DNA of 64,000 nt from Streptomyces sp. NBC_00258 (GCF_036182465.1 NZ_CP108081.1:8246001-8310000), one strand, 5' to 3'. Positions 22,150 to 31,170 are shown, numbered from the stretch's first letter. The notes: generated by a model not told the origin, from the letters alone. Translations and numbers: made by a program.

Positions 22150-24723
22150 TCAGGACACTGTCAGCAAAGCACGCGCGACCTGTGGGAACTGCCCCTTCGG
22201 ATGATCACGGAACAGAGGCTCCGTGCCGAACAGGACGGCGTGCGGACCGCTGACCACCGAGGCCCGGCCCGCGGCCTGCGCCGGACCGCCGCTGCCGTCC
22301 TCCAGGGCACGCCAGTGGCCGGACACGAGCGGGTTCCCGGCCGCGTACGACTGCTCCACGCGGACCCCGGGGCCGAGGTCCGTGAACCACAGCGGCGCGT
22401 AGACGAAGCCGTGGTCCGGGGCGCCGGAGGTCACTCCGCCGGCCGAATTGACCACGCGCACCACGCCGTTGGCGTCACCGTTGCCCTCGACGGGCTTCAC
22501 CGCGAGGAGCCCGGCGGCGGCGTTGAGGGCCGCTCCGGCGGCTCCGCGGCCGACGAGGCCCTCGCGGTCCAGGAAGGCGTCCAGGGCGGCGCGTGCGGCC
22601 GTGTCGAGGCCCGCGTGGTTCAGACCGGCGGAGGCGAACAGGACGTCCGTCCTCGACCAGTCGAAGCCCGCGTTGAGGATCGCCGTGGAGACGGGCGTCA
22701 CGTCGAAGTTCATCTCGCGCAGCGCGAACAGCTCACCCGGAGTGACGGCCGCGGCGACCCGTACCCGGTGGAGCGGGGCGGTGCCGGTCGCCTTCGTCGC
22801 GTCGAAGGCCACGTCGTACCTCTTCGCCAGGGCCACGGCCTTCGCACGGGCCGAGGCGGGCACGATCGCGCTGCCGTCGGTCGCCCGGCGTACCGAAACC
22901 CCGTCCGCGAGAAGGGAGTTGAGGGCCGCGATCTCACGGGCGTCGTCGAGCCGGAGCCGGAGCGCGCCGCGAGGTGCCACATAGCCGACGTTCGCGGCCT
23001 CGTGGACCGCCCGGCCCGGCACGGAGAGCTTCGACGTCCGTACGGTGTCGACGGTCGCGCCCCACAGCCGGCCGAGACTCCAGCCCGAGATGTCGTACAT
23101 CACGGACACCTTGTCGCTGATGTCCCGCCCGTCCGCCAGCATCACATTGGCCATGCCGCGTTTGGGCTGGCGCAGATCGACGACGTACGACCCCTTCGCG
23201 TACGTCTTCCCGGCGAGCCTGAAGTCCTTTGTCGCGCGCCTGACTTGGACGTCGTTGGCGAGCAGATGGTCGACGAGCCGGGCCGCGGCGGTGGCCGAGC
23301 GCTGTGCCTTCGCGCCCGCCGGGATCACGTACGCGCGCGGGAAGTCCGTCGTGTAGACGTCCTCCGGGCCGATGCCCGGCACACCCGGGACGGTCTCCGG
23401 GGAGACCGGCACCTGCGCGGCACCCGTCACACTCCGCCGGAAGACCTCGATCTGGTCGGCGACGAGCGAAGTGCGGTTGGCCTGCGTGTAGTCGAGGCTC
23501 GCGCGCATCGCCGCGCCCGCGATGGCCACGTTGATCGCCGAGCGGCGGCGCAGTTCGGCGACGGGCAGGTCGTCGTACTCGTCGTTGTTCACCGCCATCG
23601 GGAACTCGACCGTGTGCGCCGCGACCGCGCCGTGGAACGGCATGTACTGCGGGGTGAAGATCGGCGGCCAGTCGTCCCAGCCCTCCTCCTGGTCCCGGAA
23701 CGGGATCTGGGCGGGCTCCACACCGTCCTTGCCGGGCGTGTAGCCGAGGCCGTTGACGGCGGCCTCCATGCCCAGGGCGTTGGCGTAGGTGTTCTTCAGG
23801 AAGAGGTCGTACTCGTAGTTCTCGCCGTGCGGGGGAGTGGTGGGCTCGATGAGCGTGCCGTTGACGTACCCGTGCAGGTCGACCATGACGGCCGGCTGCT
23901 TGTCGATCGCGATCCGGCGCATCGCGCGGACCTCGGGCTGCGAGGCGGTCACGAAGTCACGGTTCAGATCGAAGCCGTTGGCGTTGGCGCGGGTGCCGGC
24001 GATACGGCCGTCCGGGTTCGCGGTGATGTTGAAGTACACGCGGTTGCGGGCGAGGAGATCGGTGGTGGTCCGGTCCTGGGCCGTGGCGAGCTTCTCGATC
24101 AGCTTGAGGGCCGCGTCCGTGCCCTCCCACTCGTTGCCGTGGATGTTGTTGTTGAAGAAGACGGGCGTCTTGTAAGTGCGCTTGACCGACGGGTCCTTGG
24201 CGGCGGCCGAGGGCGCGTTCTCGATCAGGTCGCGCATACGTTCCTGGGCGCGGGCCTGCCGCGTGGACTCCGGCGCGGTCACGGTGACGAGGTAGAGCCG
24301 GTGGCCGCCGGCCGAGCGCCCCGCGACCTCCACGCTCACCCGGTCGCCGAGCCGCTGGAGGGCGTTCAGCTTCGGGGCGATCGCGTGGTACGGGGTGAGA
24401 CCGAGCTTGATGGACTTGTCGGCCGGGTTCACGGGGTCCGGGGTGAGCACCTGCTCGCGGGGGTAGCCGCGGGTGCCTCCGGCGGTGCCGGTGCCGTCGG
24501 TGAGTTCGGTGACCGGGGCGGCGAGGGCGCGGTCTGTCGTGCTCTCCGGGGCTCTGGCGGCGGCGCGGTCGTCATAGGCGCCGGAGCCCTCGCGGACCGG
24601 GGGTGCGGGCTGGGACGCGGGCCGGGGCGTGGGGTCGGCCACGGCGCCGTTCGGGCTGAGCAGGAGCGCGGCCGCCGCGGTGGCGGTGGCCGTGGCGATC
24701 AGGGCGGGTCTCGGTAGGCGCAC
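22150..24723 (-). CDS. secreted M14-family zinc carboxypeptidase
   Basis: 857 residues from GTG (MRLPRPALIATATATAA). The GTG is preferred over an ATG 13 codons earlier because GGAGG lies 6 nt before it and it gives a compact signal peptide with cleavage near AVA-DP (residue 29). Metal ligands are His and Glu in NNNIHGNEWEG and His in MVDLHGYVNG. The catalytic Glu is in AHTVEFPMAVN. The N-terminal 330 or so residues of the mature protein carry the M14 domain; the long C-terminal half (FPRAYVIPAGA and onwards) is a beta-rich or glutamine-amidotransferase-like region. It is a large extracellular peptidase that probably removes C-terminal residues. Confidence 0.9.
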   Translation of the reverse strand: MRLPRPALIATATATAAAALLLSPNGAVADPTPRPASQPAPPVREGSGAYDDRAAARAPESTTDRALAAPVTELTDGTGTAGGTRGYPREQVLTPDPVNPADKSIKLGLTPYHAIAPKLNALQRLGDRVSVEVAGRSAGGHRLYLVTVTAPESTRQARAQERMRDLIENAPSAAAKDPSVKRTYKTPVFFNNNIHGNEWEGTDAALKLIEKLATAQDRTTTDLLARNRVYFNITANPDGRIAGTRANANGFDLNRDFVTASQPEVRAMRRIAIDKQPAVMVDLHGYVNGTLIEPTTPPHGENYEYDLFLKNTYANALGMEAAVNGLGYTPGKDGVEPAQIPFRDQEEGWDDWPPIFTPQYMPFHGAVAAHTVEFPMAVNNDEYDDLPVAELRRRSAINVAIAGAAMRASLDYTQANRTSLVADQIEVFRRSVTGAAQVPVSPETVPGVPGIGPEDVYTTDFPRAYVIPAGAKAQRSATAAARLVDHLLANDVQVRRATKDFRLAGKTYAKGSYVVDLRQPKRGMANVMLADGRDISDKVSVMYDISGWSLGRLWGATVDTVRTSKLSVPGRAVHEAANVGYVAPRGALRLRLDDAREIAALNSLLADGVSVRRATDGSAIVPASARAKAVALAKRYDVAFDATKATGTAPLHRVRVAAAVTPGELFALREMNFDVTPVSTAILNAGFDWSRTDVLFASAGLNHAGLDTAARAALDAFLDREGLVGRGAAGAALNAAAGLLAVKPVEGNGDANGVVRVVNSAGGVTSGAPDHGFVYAPLWFTDLGPGVRVEQSYAAGNPLVSGHWRALEDGSGGPAQAAGRASVVSGPHAVLFGTEPLFRDHPKGQFPQVARALLTVS

Positions 24724-24897
24724 GCGTACCTCCGCTGGAGTTGCTGTGGACGTGCCTGACATCGGTACGCGGAGGTCTACCTGTTCGACTCACGTGCAAC
24801 AAGAGGGCATTGGCGTCACCGGTGCCACGGGTTGCCGCCGATGGTGGGTCCTGGTGTCGGTGGAGCGGGCATGCTGTGGTTGAGGCGAGGAGAGTCC

Positions 24898-25761
24898 ATG
24901 GCAACGATTCCGTCGCTCCCCAGCAGGGATGACGTGGCACGTATCGCGCGCAACACGACCGACATCACCGGGCAACTGCTCGACACCGCGGGGAACATCA
25001 CGCGTATCGCGATCAACACCTTTGATCCGAGGGACGGTTCGGGGGCGGAGGTGCTGCGGGTGCTGCGGCAGACGACTGCCGAGCTGGCCGAGGCCAGTGC
25101 CTCGCCGGAGGCGCAGGAGGCCTTCTACCGGATCGTGGACACGTTGACGCGGCTGGGGACGAGTGGGGCGCCGCTCGCCGTTCACCCGGTCAGCGAGCCC
25201 GCGCAGGCGCTGCTCACGGCGCTCGGGGACAGTCTGCTGCCTGTCCTCGACGCGGTGGAGCCCGCCGTGGAGGAGGCTGCGGAGGCGCTGGGTGAACTGG
25301 TGGATGCCACGTCGCCGTTGCTGCCCGCGGCGGCGGGGGTGGTCGCGGGTGTGCTGCTCGCGCTCGCGCCGTTGATCCGGGCCGCGGCGGATGTTCTGCG
25401 GGACTCGTCCCCCGAACTACGCCGGATCGCGGACGCGTTGACGGCGGCGCTGGCTCCGCTGCTGCCGCTCCAGGTGGCGTTGGCAGAGCGGGCCGCCGCG
25501 GCGGGAGCGGGGGTCGTACGGGCGGCTCTGCCGCCTCTGGCGGACCTCACGGAGGCGGCGGCCGCCGGTCTGAAGGCGGGCCGTCCCCTGCTGATCGCCG
25601 GGGAGGAGTTCGTGGTGTCCGGGCTCGAGCGGCTCCAGCCGTTGCTGCTGGTGTCGGCGTCTCGGGTGGGGAAGGTGGCTCGGGCCGGGGCGGTACGGGT
25701 CTCCGCGGCGGTGTCGCCTGCGGCGGAGCGGGGGGTTGTGGTGGCGGTCCATCCCGTGTGA
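24898..25761 (+). CDS. hydrophobic, alanine-rich helical protein, function unknown
   Basis: 287 residues starting MATIPSLPSRDDVARIARNT, with GAGGCGAGGAGAG just upstream. No signal peptide. The first 100 residues are a soluble helical region (ITGQLLDTAGNITRIAINTF). The rest is a series of amphipathic Ala/Leu-rich helices (PLLPAAAGVVAGVLLALAPLI, RAAADVL) that could be membrane-associated. Coding potential is supported by strong third-position GC. No family is recognised. It is divergent from the M14 peptidase gene and not linked to the next genes. Confidence 0.6.
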   Translation: MATIPSLPSRDDVARIARNTTDITGQLLDTAGNITRIAINTFDPRDGSGAEVLRVLRQTTAELAEASASPEAQEAFYRIVDTLTRLGTSGAPLAVHPVSEPAQALLTALGDSLLPVLDAVEPAVEEAAEALGELVDATSPLLPAAAGVVAGVLLALAPLIRAAADVLRDSSPELRRIADALTAALAPLLPLQVALAERAAAAGAGVVRAALPPLADLTEAAAAGLKAGRPLLIAGEEFVVSGLERLQPLLLVSASRVGKVARAGAVRVSAAVSPAAERGVVVAVHPV

Positions 25762-25799
25762 CGTGCCGGGTCGTCGACACGCTCCGTGGGACGCGTTGT

Positions 25800-25850
25800 G
25801 GCTGGTCGCGCCCCGCGGCGAAGCCGCAGATCGATACAGTCCCGCGCCCC
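25800..25850 (+). repeat. variant GC-rich intergenic repeat with a 26-bp internal segment
   Basis: CTGGTCGCGC matches the left half of the usual element and CCCGCGCCCC the right half. Between them lies CCCGCGGCGAAGCCGCAGAT and CGATACAGT. This is a second version of the element with an inserted small hairpin (GCGGCGAAGCCGC). Confidence 0.55.
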
Positions 25851-25963
25851 CGAGTGCCCGTTTCTCAACCTTCGGTACGGTCGGGACCGACCCCTGTTGC
25901 GCGGGACGGTCCCGGCCCGATTACGGAAAGCGGCCGCGATTGCGGTGAGCAGTCCGGCTGTGC

Positions 25964-26551
25964 CTAGGACTGCTGGTTGTCGGTGACCGGCCGGTACCTG
26001 ACGTTGATCTCGGCCGTGGGGATGTCGCCGTTGAGCAGTCGGAGTCTGACGGGGGCGCCGCCGGGGTTGTCGAACAGGCGGATTCCGTCACCGAGGAGGA
26101 CGGGCGCGATGTGCAGTTCGATCTCGTCGATGAGGCCGAGTTCGAGGGCCTGCCGGCCGACCGAGGCGGAGAGGATCTCCAGGTTCTTGCCGCCGGCGGC
26201 TTCGAGGCCGATCCGGACCGCTTCGGCCACGCCGCAGTTCAGGAACGCCGTGTTCGGGGTGGGCGGGGCGTCCTCGGGGTGGTGGGTGAGGATGAACACG
26301 GGTGCCTGCCACGCGCCGTCGTAGGTGGAGTCGGCGTCGGGGAAGGCGTCGAAGCCGTCCCGGCCGCCGAGGACGGCGCCGGTGGTCTCCATGTACTCCT
26401 GGGTGATGTCGGCCCGGGGGTTGACGATCCCGCCCATCCAGTCCATGGAGTGGTTCGGGCCGGCGACGAAGCCGTCGAGGGACATCGTGAAGTGCCAGAG
26501 GACCTTGCCTGCGGCGGTCTGCGGTGCGGTGTCGGGCAGTGCGTACGTCAT
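25964..26551 (-). CDS. dihydrofolate-reductase-like/RibD C-terminal domain protein
   Basis: 195 residues, ATG with AAGGAG 9 nt before it. The pattern KVLWHFTMSLDGFVAGP, VLGGRDGFDAFP and NLEILSASVGRQALELGLID matches the RibD-C/DHFR-like NADPH-binding fold seen in many small actinobacterial oxidoreductases. Despite the family name it is unlikely to be the housekeeping DHFR. It lies 23 bp after the EamA gene on the same strand, and both are divergent from a MocR regulator, suggesting a three-gene module. Substrate unknown. Confidence 0.85.
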   Translation of the reverse strand: MTYALPDTAPQTAAGKVLWHFTMSLDGFVAGPNHSMDWMGGIVNPRADITQEYMETTGAVLGGRDGFDAFPDADSTYDGAWQAPVFILTHHPEDAPPTPNTAFLNCGVAEAVRIGLEAAGGKNLEILSASVGRQALELGLIDEIELHIAPVLLGDGIRLFDNPGGAPVRLRLLNGDIPTAEINVRYRPVTDNQQS

Positions 26552-26574
26552 TTCAGTTTCTCCTTGGTGAGTTT

Positions 26575-27414
26575 TCATCCGATGGCGACGAGAACGACGG
26601 CGGCTCCGCAGGTGGCGAGGCCGAGGCGCTGGGTGGGGCGGATGCGTTCCTTCAGGAACACGACGGCCAGCAGAACCGTGATCGCCGGGAAGAGCGAGGT
26701 GAGGACCGCGGTCACGCCGAGATCGGCGGCCTGGGTGGCGGCGAGGTAGAGACAGGTACCGACCGCGCCGAGCGCGCCGGCGACGACGCCCCAGTGCAGG
26801 TGCCTGACACCAGAACGCCAGGGCCGGCGGAGGACGGTGGCGATCACGGCGATCACGACAGCGCCGATCAGCTGGCTCGCGGCCAGCGGCAGCACGCCGG
26901 CGGAGGACGGAATCTGAGCGGTGGCGACGAACAGGCAGCCGAAGCCCAGCCCGGCGATTCCGCCGTCGATCATCGCCGGCCGGCGACCGGCCACCGGGTC
27001 TCCGCCACCCTCGCGAGCCACCAGCCAGATACCGGGCAACGCGACGAGGACGCCGAGCCAGACGAGCGAGGTCGGCCGCTCTCCGAGGGCGGAGCCGACC
27101 AGGACGGGCAGGATCGCGGCGCCGACGGCCGAGACCGGTGCCGCGGTCCCCATGCTGCCGGAGGCGAGACCGCGATAGAGGAAGGCCGACCCGATCGCAC
27201 CGCCGATACCGGCCAGCGCCGCCCAGCCGAAGTCCCGCGGTGACGGGGTCCCGGGCATCGCCAAGCCGACGCCGACGATCGCCGCCGCACCGGCCAGCTG
27301 CCCGGTGAACGCGACGGCCCAGGGCGAGACCCGCCCCGCGCCGAAGCCTCCGATGAAGTCGGAGGTGCCGTACCCGACGGCGGCCAGCAACGCCAGCAGA
27401 ATCCCGATGGTCAT
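26575..27414 (-). CDS. EamA-family (drug/metabolite) transporter
   Basis: 279 residues with ten predicted membrane helices in two five-helix halves (GYGTSDFIGGFGAGR at the start, FLKERIRPTQRLGLATCG in the last pair). The TSLFPAITVLLAVVFLKER segment near the C terminus is typical of EamA repeats. Probably exports an amino acid or small metabolite. Its ATG overlaps the TGA of a 15-residue upstream ORF (ATGA), so translation may depend on that ORF. It is divergent from a MocR-type regulator; MocR proteins often control adjacent EamA transporters in actinobacteria. Confidence 0.88.
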   Translation of the reverse strand: MTIGILLALLAAVGYGTSDFIGGFGAGRVSPWAVAFTGQLAGAAAIVGVGLAMPGTPSPRDFGWAALAGIGGAIGSAFLYRGLASGSMGTAAPVSAVGAAILPVLVGSALGERPTSLVWLGVLVALPGIWLVAREGGGDPVAGRRPAMIDGGIAGLGFGCLFVATAQIPSSAGVLPLAASQLIGAVVIAVIATVLRRPWRSGVRHLHWGVVAGALGAVGTCLYLAATQAADLGVTAVLTSLFPAITVLLAVVFLKERIRPTQRLGLATCGAAVVLVAIG

Positions 27415-27458
27415 CGGAGCCCACCGCCGTCGTGAGCGCTGAATGTCGAGGTGATCAT
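27411..27458 (-). CDS. 15-residue leader peptide ORF coupled to the EamA gene
   Basis: ATG ATC ACC ... CGA TGA encodes MITSTFSAHDGGGLR. A perfect AGGAGG lies 5 nt before the ATG (27464-27469), a better site than the GGTGGG in front of the EamA gene. Its TGA overlaps the EamA ATG by the ATGA arrangement typical of translational coupling. It cannot be an N-terminal extension of EamA because the frames differ. It may be a regulatory leader or simply raise EamA translation. Confidence 0.5.
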   Translation of the reverse strand: MITSTFSAHDGGGLR

Positions 27459-27506
27459 CAGGTCCTCCTGCTGGTGTCGTTGCCAGTACCTCGATCCTCG
27501 ACGAAG

Positions 27507-27530
27507 ATTGGTCTTGCCTGCAGGGCCAAT
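27507..27530. promoter_or_regulatory. candidate MocR operator
   Basis: ATTGG (27507-27511) and CCAAT (27526-27530), separated by 14 bp, in the region between the divergent EamA and MocR genes. A further GGACCA lies at about 27546. A weak promoter for the MocR gene (TTGCCA at 27480, GAAGAT at 27503) overlaps it. Confidence 0.4.
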
Positions 27531-27567
27531 CGGAAGGCTGCGGAGTGGACCACTTGGGGTGGCGTTG

Positions 27568-28992
27568 ATGGCGGTGCGCTGGGTCGGGGTCGGGCCGGAG
27601 CTGCTCATCGGCCTCGACCGGTCAAGTCCCGAACCGATCGGACAGCAGCTCCAGCGCGAGCTGCGCGGCGCGATCCGCGCCGGCCGGCTTTCCGCGGGGG
27701 AGCGGTTGCCGTCCAGCCGGTCCCTCGCCGGGCAACTTCAGGTGTCCCGTGGTCTGGTTGTGGAGTCCTACGACCAACTGGCCGCGGAGGGCTACCTGAT
27801 CACCGCGACCGGATCCGGTACGCGGGTCGCTCCGGGCACTTCCGCACGCGATGCGCCGCGGCGACCGGAACGGGACGACCGCACGCGACCGGCGCCGATC
27901 GAGGTCGACTTCGAGTACGGAATCCCGGACCTTCCGTCGTTCCCGACGCTGGACTGGCTGTGGGCGCTCACCCAGGCCGCACGAGGGGCGGGATCCGCCG
28001 CCATGGGCGATGAAACGGGCTCGGGCTCCGGACAGCTCCGCGGTGTCCTCGCGGGCTACCACCGGCGCGTCCGGGCCGGCACCGCCGAAGCCGAGGACGC
28101 GATCATCGTGAACGGCTTCCGGCACGGCCTCAACCTGGTCCTCGGTACGCTCGCGCACGCCGGCCACGACACGGTCGCGCTGGAAGACCCCGGCCCCCGC
28201 GAGCACGACGAACTCGCCGCCAGGGCCGGCCTTTCGCCGATCGCGGTACCCGTCGACGAGGAGGGTGTGAACGTGGAGGCGCTGGCCGCCTCCGGAGCCC
28301 GTGCCGTCCTGGTCACACCGGCTCATCAATGCCCGACCGGAGTCGTCCTGAGCGCACGGCGCCGCCGCGACCTGATCGCCTGGGCCGAGGAGGTCGACGG
28401 ACTGGTTCTCGAAGACGACTACGACGCCGAGTTCCGCTACGACCGTCAGCCGGTCGGCTCGCTGCAGGGCCTCGCACCGGACCGGGTCATCGCGCTCGGT
28501 TCGGTCAGCAAGACACTGGCGCCGGGCATCCGGATCGGCTGGCTGCTGGTCCCACCACGACTCCTCGACCCGTTGGTACGGGAGAAACACCTGACCAGCC
28601 GCGGAGTACCCGCGCTCGACCAGACCGCACTGGCGCTGCTGATCGAGTCCGGGCGCTTCGACCGGCATCTGCGCAGGATGCGCGACATCTACCACGCGCG
28701 CCGCCAGACCCTGGTCACCGAACTCGCCGAGCACGCCCCCGGCAGCCGGCTCGACGGCCTGGACGCAGGCTGCCACGCCCTCCTGCGGCTCCCCCCGAAG
28801 CCGACCGAGAACGAGGTGGTGGACCGCGTCGCCGCCCAGGGCGTCCAGGTCTACGGTCTCGATCGCTACCGCACCGCCGGCGCGACGGGTCCGACCGCGT
28901 TCAGCCCTGCCCTGGTACTCGGCTTCGGCAACGTCAACGAGTCCAGGATCAGCCACGGCGTACGAATCCTCGCGGCAGCGCTGAACACCTGA
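27568..28992 (+). CDS. MocR-type regulator: GntR HTH fused to a PLP aminotransferase-like domain
   Basis: 474 residues. An N-terminal winged HTH (LRGAIRAGRLSAGERLPSSR, then QLQVSRGLVVESYDQLAAEG) is joined by a linker (residues about 75-110) to a fold type I aminotransferase domain with VTPAHQCPTG, DYDAEFRY and the PLP-binding Lys in GSVSKTLAPGIRIGW. MocR proteins sense PLP adducts of amines or amino acids. It is divergent from the EamA transporter and DHFR-like genes, which are likely its targets. The start was set at the ATG in MAVRWVG; a TTG one codon earlier is possible. Confidence 0.9.
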   Translation: MAVRWVGVGPELLIGLDRSSPEPIGQQLQRELRGAIRAGRLSAGERLPSSRSLAGQLQVSRGLVVESYDQLAAEGYLITATGSGTRVAPGTSARDAPRRPERDDRTRPAPIEVDFEYGIPDLPSFPTLDWLWALTQAARGAGSAAMGDETGSGSGQLRGVLAGYHRRVRAGTAEAEDAIIVNGFRHGLNLVLGTLAHAGHDTVALEDPGPREHDELAARAGLSPIAVPVDEEGVNVEALAASGARAVLVTPAHQCPTGVVLSARRRRDLIAWAEEVDGLVLEDDYDAEFRYDRQPVGSLQGLAPDRVIALGSVSKTLAPGIRIGWLLVPPRLLDPLVREKHLTSRGVPALDQTALALLIESGRFDRHLRRMRDIYHARRQTLVTELAEHAPGSRLDGLDAGCHALLRLPPKPTENEVVDRVAAQGVQVYGLDRYRTAGATGPTAFSPALVLGFGNVNESRISHGVRILAAALNT

Positions 28993-29035
28993 GTCCGTCT
29001 GCAAGTTCCCTTGCAAGTTCCCTCCGGCCGGTGCC

Positions 29036-29065
29036 CCTTCCAGGGGCGTGGGGAACGGCGCGACA
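29036..29065 (-). repeat. GC-rich intergenic repeat, degenerate copy
   Basis: CCCCTTCCAGGGGCGTGGGG followed by AACGGCGCGACAAGCC, between the MocR and EI24 genes. It also forms a small hairpin (CCCCTTCCAGGGG). Confidence 0.6.
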
Positions 29066-29126
29066 AGCCACAGAGGGCCCGGAGCCGCCCACAACCCACC
29101 GGTGGAGCCCCCGGTATGGTGCAGGC

Positions 29127-29933
29127 ATGCATGATCTTGGCGTGGGGTTCGGCTACTTGGTGCGGGGACAGCGATGGGTGGCCCGCCACGGAAAGCAGTT
29201 CGGCTTCGGACTGATCCCGGGCCTCATCACCCTCGTCCTCTACGTGGCGGCCCTCGTCTCGCTCGCCCTCTGGGGCAGCGACTTCATCACCTGGGCGACC
29301 CCCTTCGCCGACGACTGGTCGAGCCCCTGGCTCGGCCTCTTCCGGGGATTCCTGACGGCGGTCCTCTTCGCCCTCGGCCTCCTCCTCTCCGTGGTCACGT
29401 TCACCGCCGTGACCCTCCTTCTCGGCCAGCCCTTCTACGAGAACCTCTCGGAGAAGGTGGACCGGGACGTCTCCCCGGACGGCACGGCCCCCGAGTCGGG
29501 CCTGCCCCTGTGGCGCGAGCTCCTGATCTCGGCACGGGACAGCCTCCGGGTCGTGGCCAGGGCCCTGGTCTGGGGTGTGCTGCTCTTCGCGCTCGGGTTC
29601 GTCCCGTTCGTCGGGCAGACCGTCGTCCCGGTGATCGGCTTCTTCGTCACCGGCTTCTTCCTCACCGAGGAACTGACGGCGGTCGCCCTGCAACGCCGAG
29701 GCGTCGTACTCCGCGACCGCCTCACCATGCTCCGCTCCCGCAAGAGGCTGATCTGGGGCTTCGGCACGCCGCTGGCCCTCGCCTTCCTCGTCCCCTTCGT
29801 CGCCGTCTTCCTGATGCCCGGCGCGGTCGCGGGCGCCACCTTGATGGCCCGCGATCTGATGGGCGAGGAGACCCGCGAAGAAGAGGACGAGGGAGAGGAC
29901 GAGGGCGAGCAGGCGGGCCGCGTCAGTCGGTGA
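29127..29933 (+). CDS. EI24 domain membrane protein (CysZ-like)
   Basis: 268 residues starting MHDLGVGFGYLVRGQRWVAR. Four to six membrane helices, with SDFITWATPFADDWSSPW between the first two and LLGQPFYENLSEKVDRD in the central cytosolic loop, as in the EI24/CysZ family. CysZ is a sulfate transporter in proteobacteria, but Streptomyces members are uncharacterised, so sulfate uptake is only a possibility. The tail is acidic (EETREEEDEGEDEGEQ). Its last 11 bp overlap the 3' end of the convergent pyroglutamyl-peptidase gene. Confidence 0.82.
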   Translation: MHDLGVGFGYLVRGQRWVARHGKQFGFGLIPGLITLVLYVAALVSLALWGSDFITWATPFADDWSSPWLGLFRGFLTAVLFALGLLLSVVTFTAVTLLLGQPFYENLSEKVDRDVSPDGTAPESGLPLWRELLISARDSLRVVARALVWGVLLFALGFVPFVGQTVVPVIGFFVTGFFLTEELTAVALQRRGVVLRDRLTMLRSRKRLIWGFGTPLALAFLVPFVAVFLMPGAVAGATLMARDLMGEETREEEDEGEDEGEQAGRVSR

Positions 29934-31170
29934 CGTCCGCCGCCACCTTCAGGATCGACCGGACCTGGGCGATGATGTCGAGCCGGTTCTGGATGAACTG
30001 GGGGTCGGTGACGGTCCCGCTCGCCGGATCCGTGTTGCCCGTCCCGAACTGCAGGACCGGCGTGTGGACATGACCGCCGGGGAGCGATGCGGTGAGGCCC
30101 AGCCGGTCCCGCAGGAGCGTCGCGCGGTACGCGATCTCGTTGGAGAGGTAGTCGCCACCGCCGCCCGCGCGGGCGGTCGAGCCGGCGGTCGGTCCTTCGG
30201 GGCGTACGACGGGAGTGGTGCCGCCCGCCGGGATCTCGGTCACCGACGTGTTGTCGTACACGGGGAAGCGGCCCGTGCTCGCGGCCACGATGTCCTTGTA
30301 CGGCAAGGTCGTCGACGTCCACTGGGGCTGCGAGGCCGGGTCGGTGACCGGGATCGTCTCGGTACGGGAGAGGTTCTCGTTGTCCCCGAAGCCGCCCCGC
30401 CAGGCCCCGTTGGTGCGTTCGACGTCGAACCGGCCCACCCGGCCCTGGCTGACCGTCGTGAACAGGTCGACGCGGGGGAGTTGCCGGCGCAGGGTGCGTT
30501 CCACCGTGCCGTCGGCGAAGTCCTGCCAGCGGACCGGGAAGACGGCGGTCTCGACGCGGGCCGGGCCGTCCGCCGTCTCGATCACCGTGCCGTCGAGGGC
30601 GAGGGCCGTGGCTCCGGACGGGTTCGAGATCCGGATGTCCCGGTCCAGCGTGAAGGGGTCGAAGCCGGTCACCAGGATTCGCTTGACGCCCTTGCTGTGC
30701 GGGTAGCGGATGGTGTCCTGCCCGCGAGAAGTGCGCTCAAGTGAGGCGAGAAGGCGGGTCCGTTGGGCCTCGGTGAGGCCGAACTGCGGCTCCCACTGGC
30801 GTACTTCACGGGTCATACCGAGCCGTGCCCAGTACAGCGGGCGGTCGTCGTCCCGGCTCAGGTCGCCGCCCGCCGGGCCCCGGCCCTGCGCGCGGTCCAC
30901 CGCCCGCTGCCACAGCCGCGCGCCCTGCCGTTCGACCACACGCTCGGCCTGCGGGTACGAACGGGCCTTGCCCAGTGCTCGTACGAACTCCGGTGCCACC
31001 GTGGCGAATCCGGAGCGGGCCAGGATCTCCTGGGGCGCCGCCTTGTCGAGTCGCCGTTCCTCCACGGTGGGCGCGGCGGCGGGGTTCTCCGCCGCGTGGG
31101 CGGGCGGGGCCGCGAGGCCGGTCAGCAGGGCCAGGCCGAGGGCACCGAGCTGAACACGTATGTGCGTCAA
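29923..31170 (-). CDS. secreted pyroglutamyl-peptidase-like protein (family C15) with Ser at the nucleophile site
   Basis: 415 residues. Signal peptide MTHIRVQLGALGLALLTGLAA, cleavage near HA-AEN. A helical N-terminal extension of about 150 residues precedes the C15-like domain: RILVTGFDPFTLDRDIRISN, then SQGRVGRFDVERTNGAW, GDYLSNEIAYRATLL and GGHVHTPVLQFG. In known pyroglutamyl peptidases the catalytic Cys lies in a GTYVCN-type motif; here the same place is DYLSN with Ser343. The His near residue 367 is kept. It may therefore be a Ser-type hydrolase, an inactive homologue or a binding protein. Convergent overlap with the EI24 gene. Confidence 0.8.
   Translation of the reverse strand: MTHIRVQLGALGLALLTGLAAPPAHAAENPAAAPTVEERRLDKAAPQEILARSGFATVAPEFVRALGKARSYPQAERVVERQGARLWQRAVDRAQGRGPAGGDLSRDDDRPLYWARLGMTREVRQWEPQFGLTEAQRTRLLASLERTSRGQDTIRYPHSKGVKRILVTGFDPFTLDRDIRISNPSGATALALDGTVIETADGPARVETAVFPVRWQDFADGTVERTLRRQLPRVDLFTTVSQGRVGRFDVERTNGAWRGGFGDNENLSRTETIPVTDPASQPQWTSTTLPYKDIVAASTGRFPVYDNTSVTEIPAGGTTPVVRPEGPTAGSTARAGGGGDYLSNEIAYRATLLRDRLGLTASLPGGHVHTPVLQFGTGNTDPASGTVTDPQFIQNRLDIIAQVRSILKVAADVTD

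Noticed and set aside
20938..24717. 1259-codon open frame on the plus strand opposite the serine hydrolase and M14 peptidase
   Set aside because: It is the antisense shadow of two genes with clear catalytic motifs; composition is Arg/Gly-rich with no domain.
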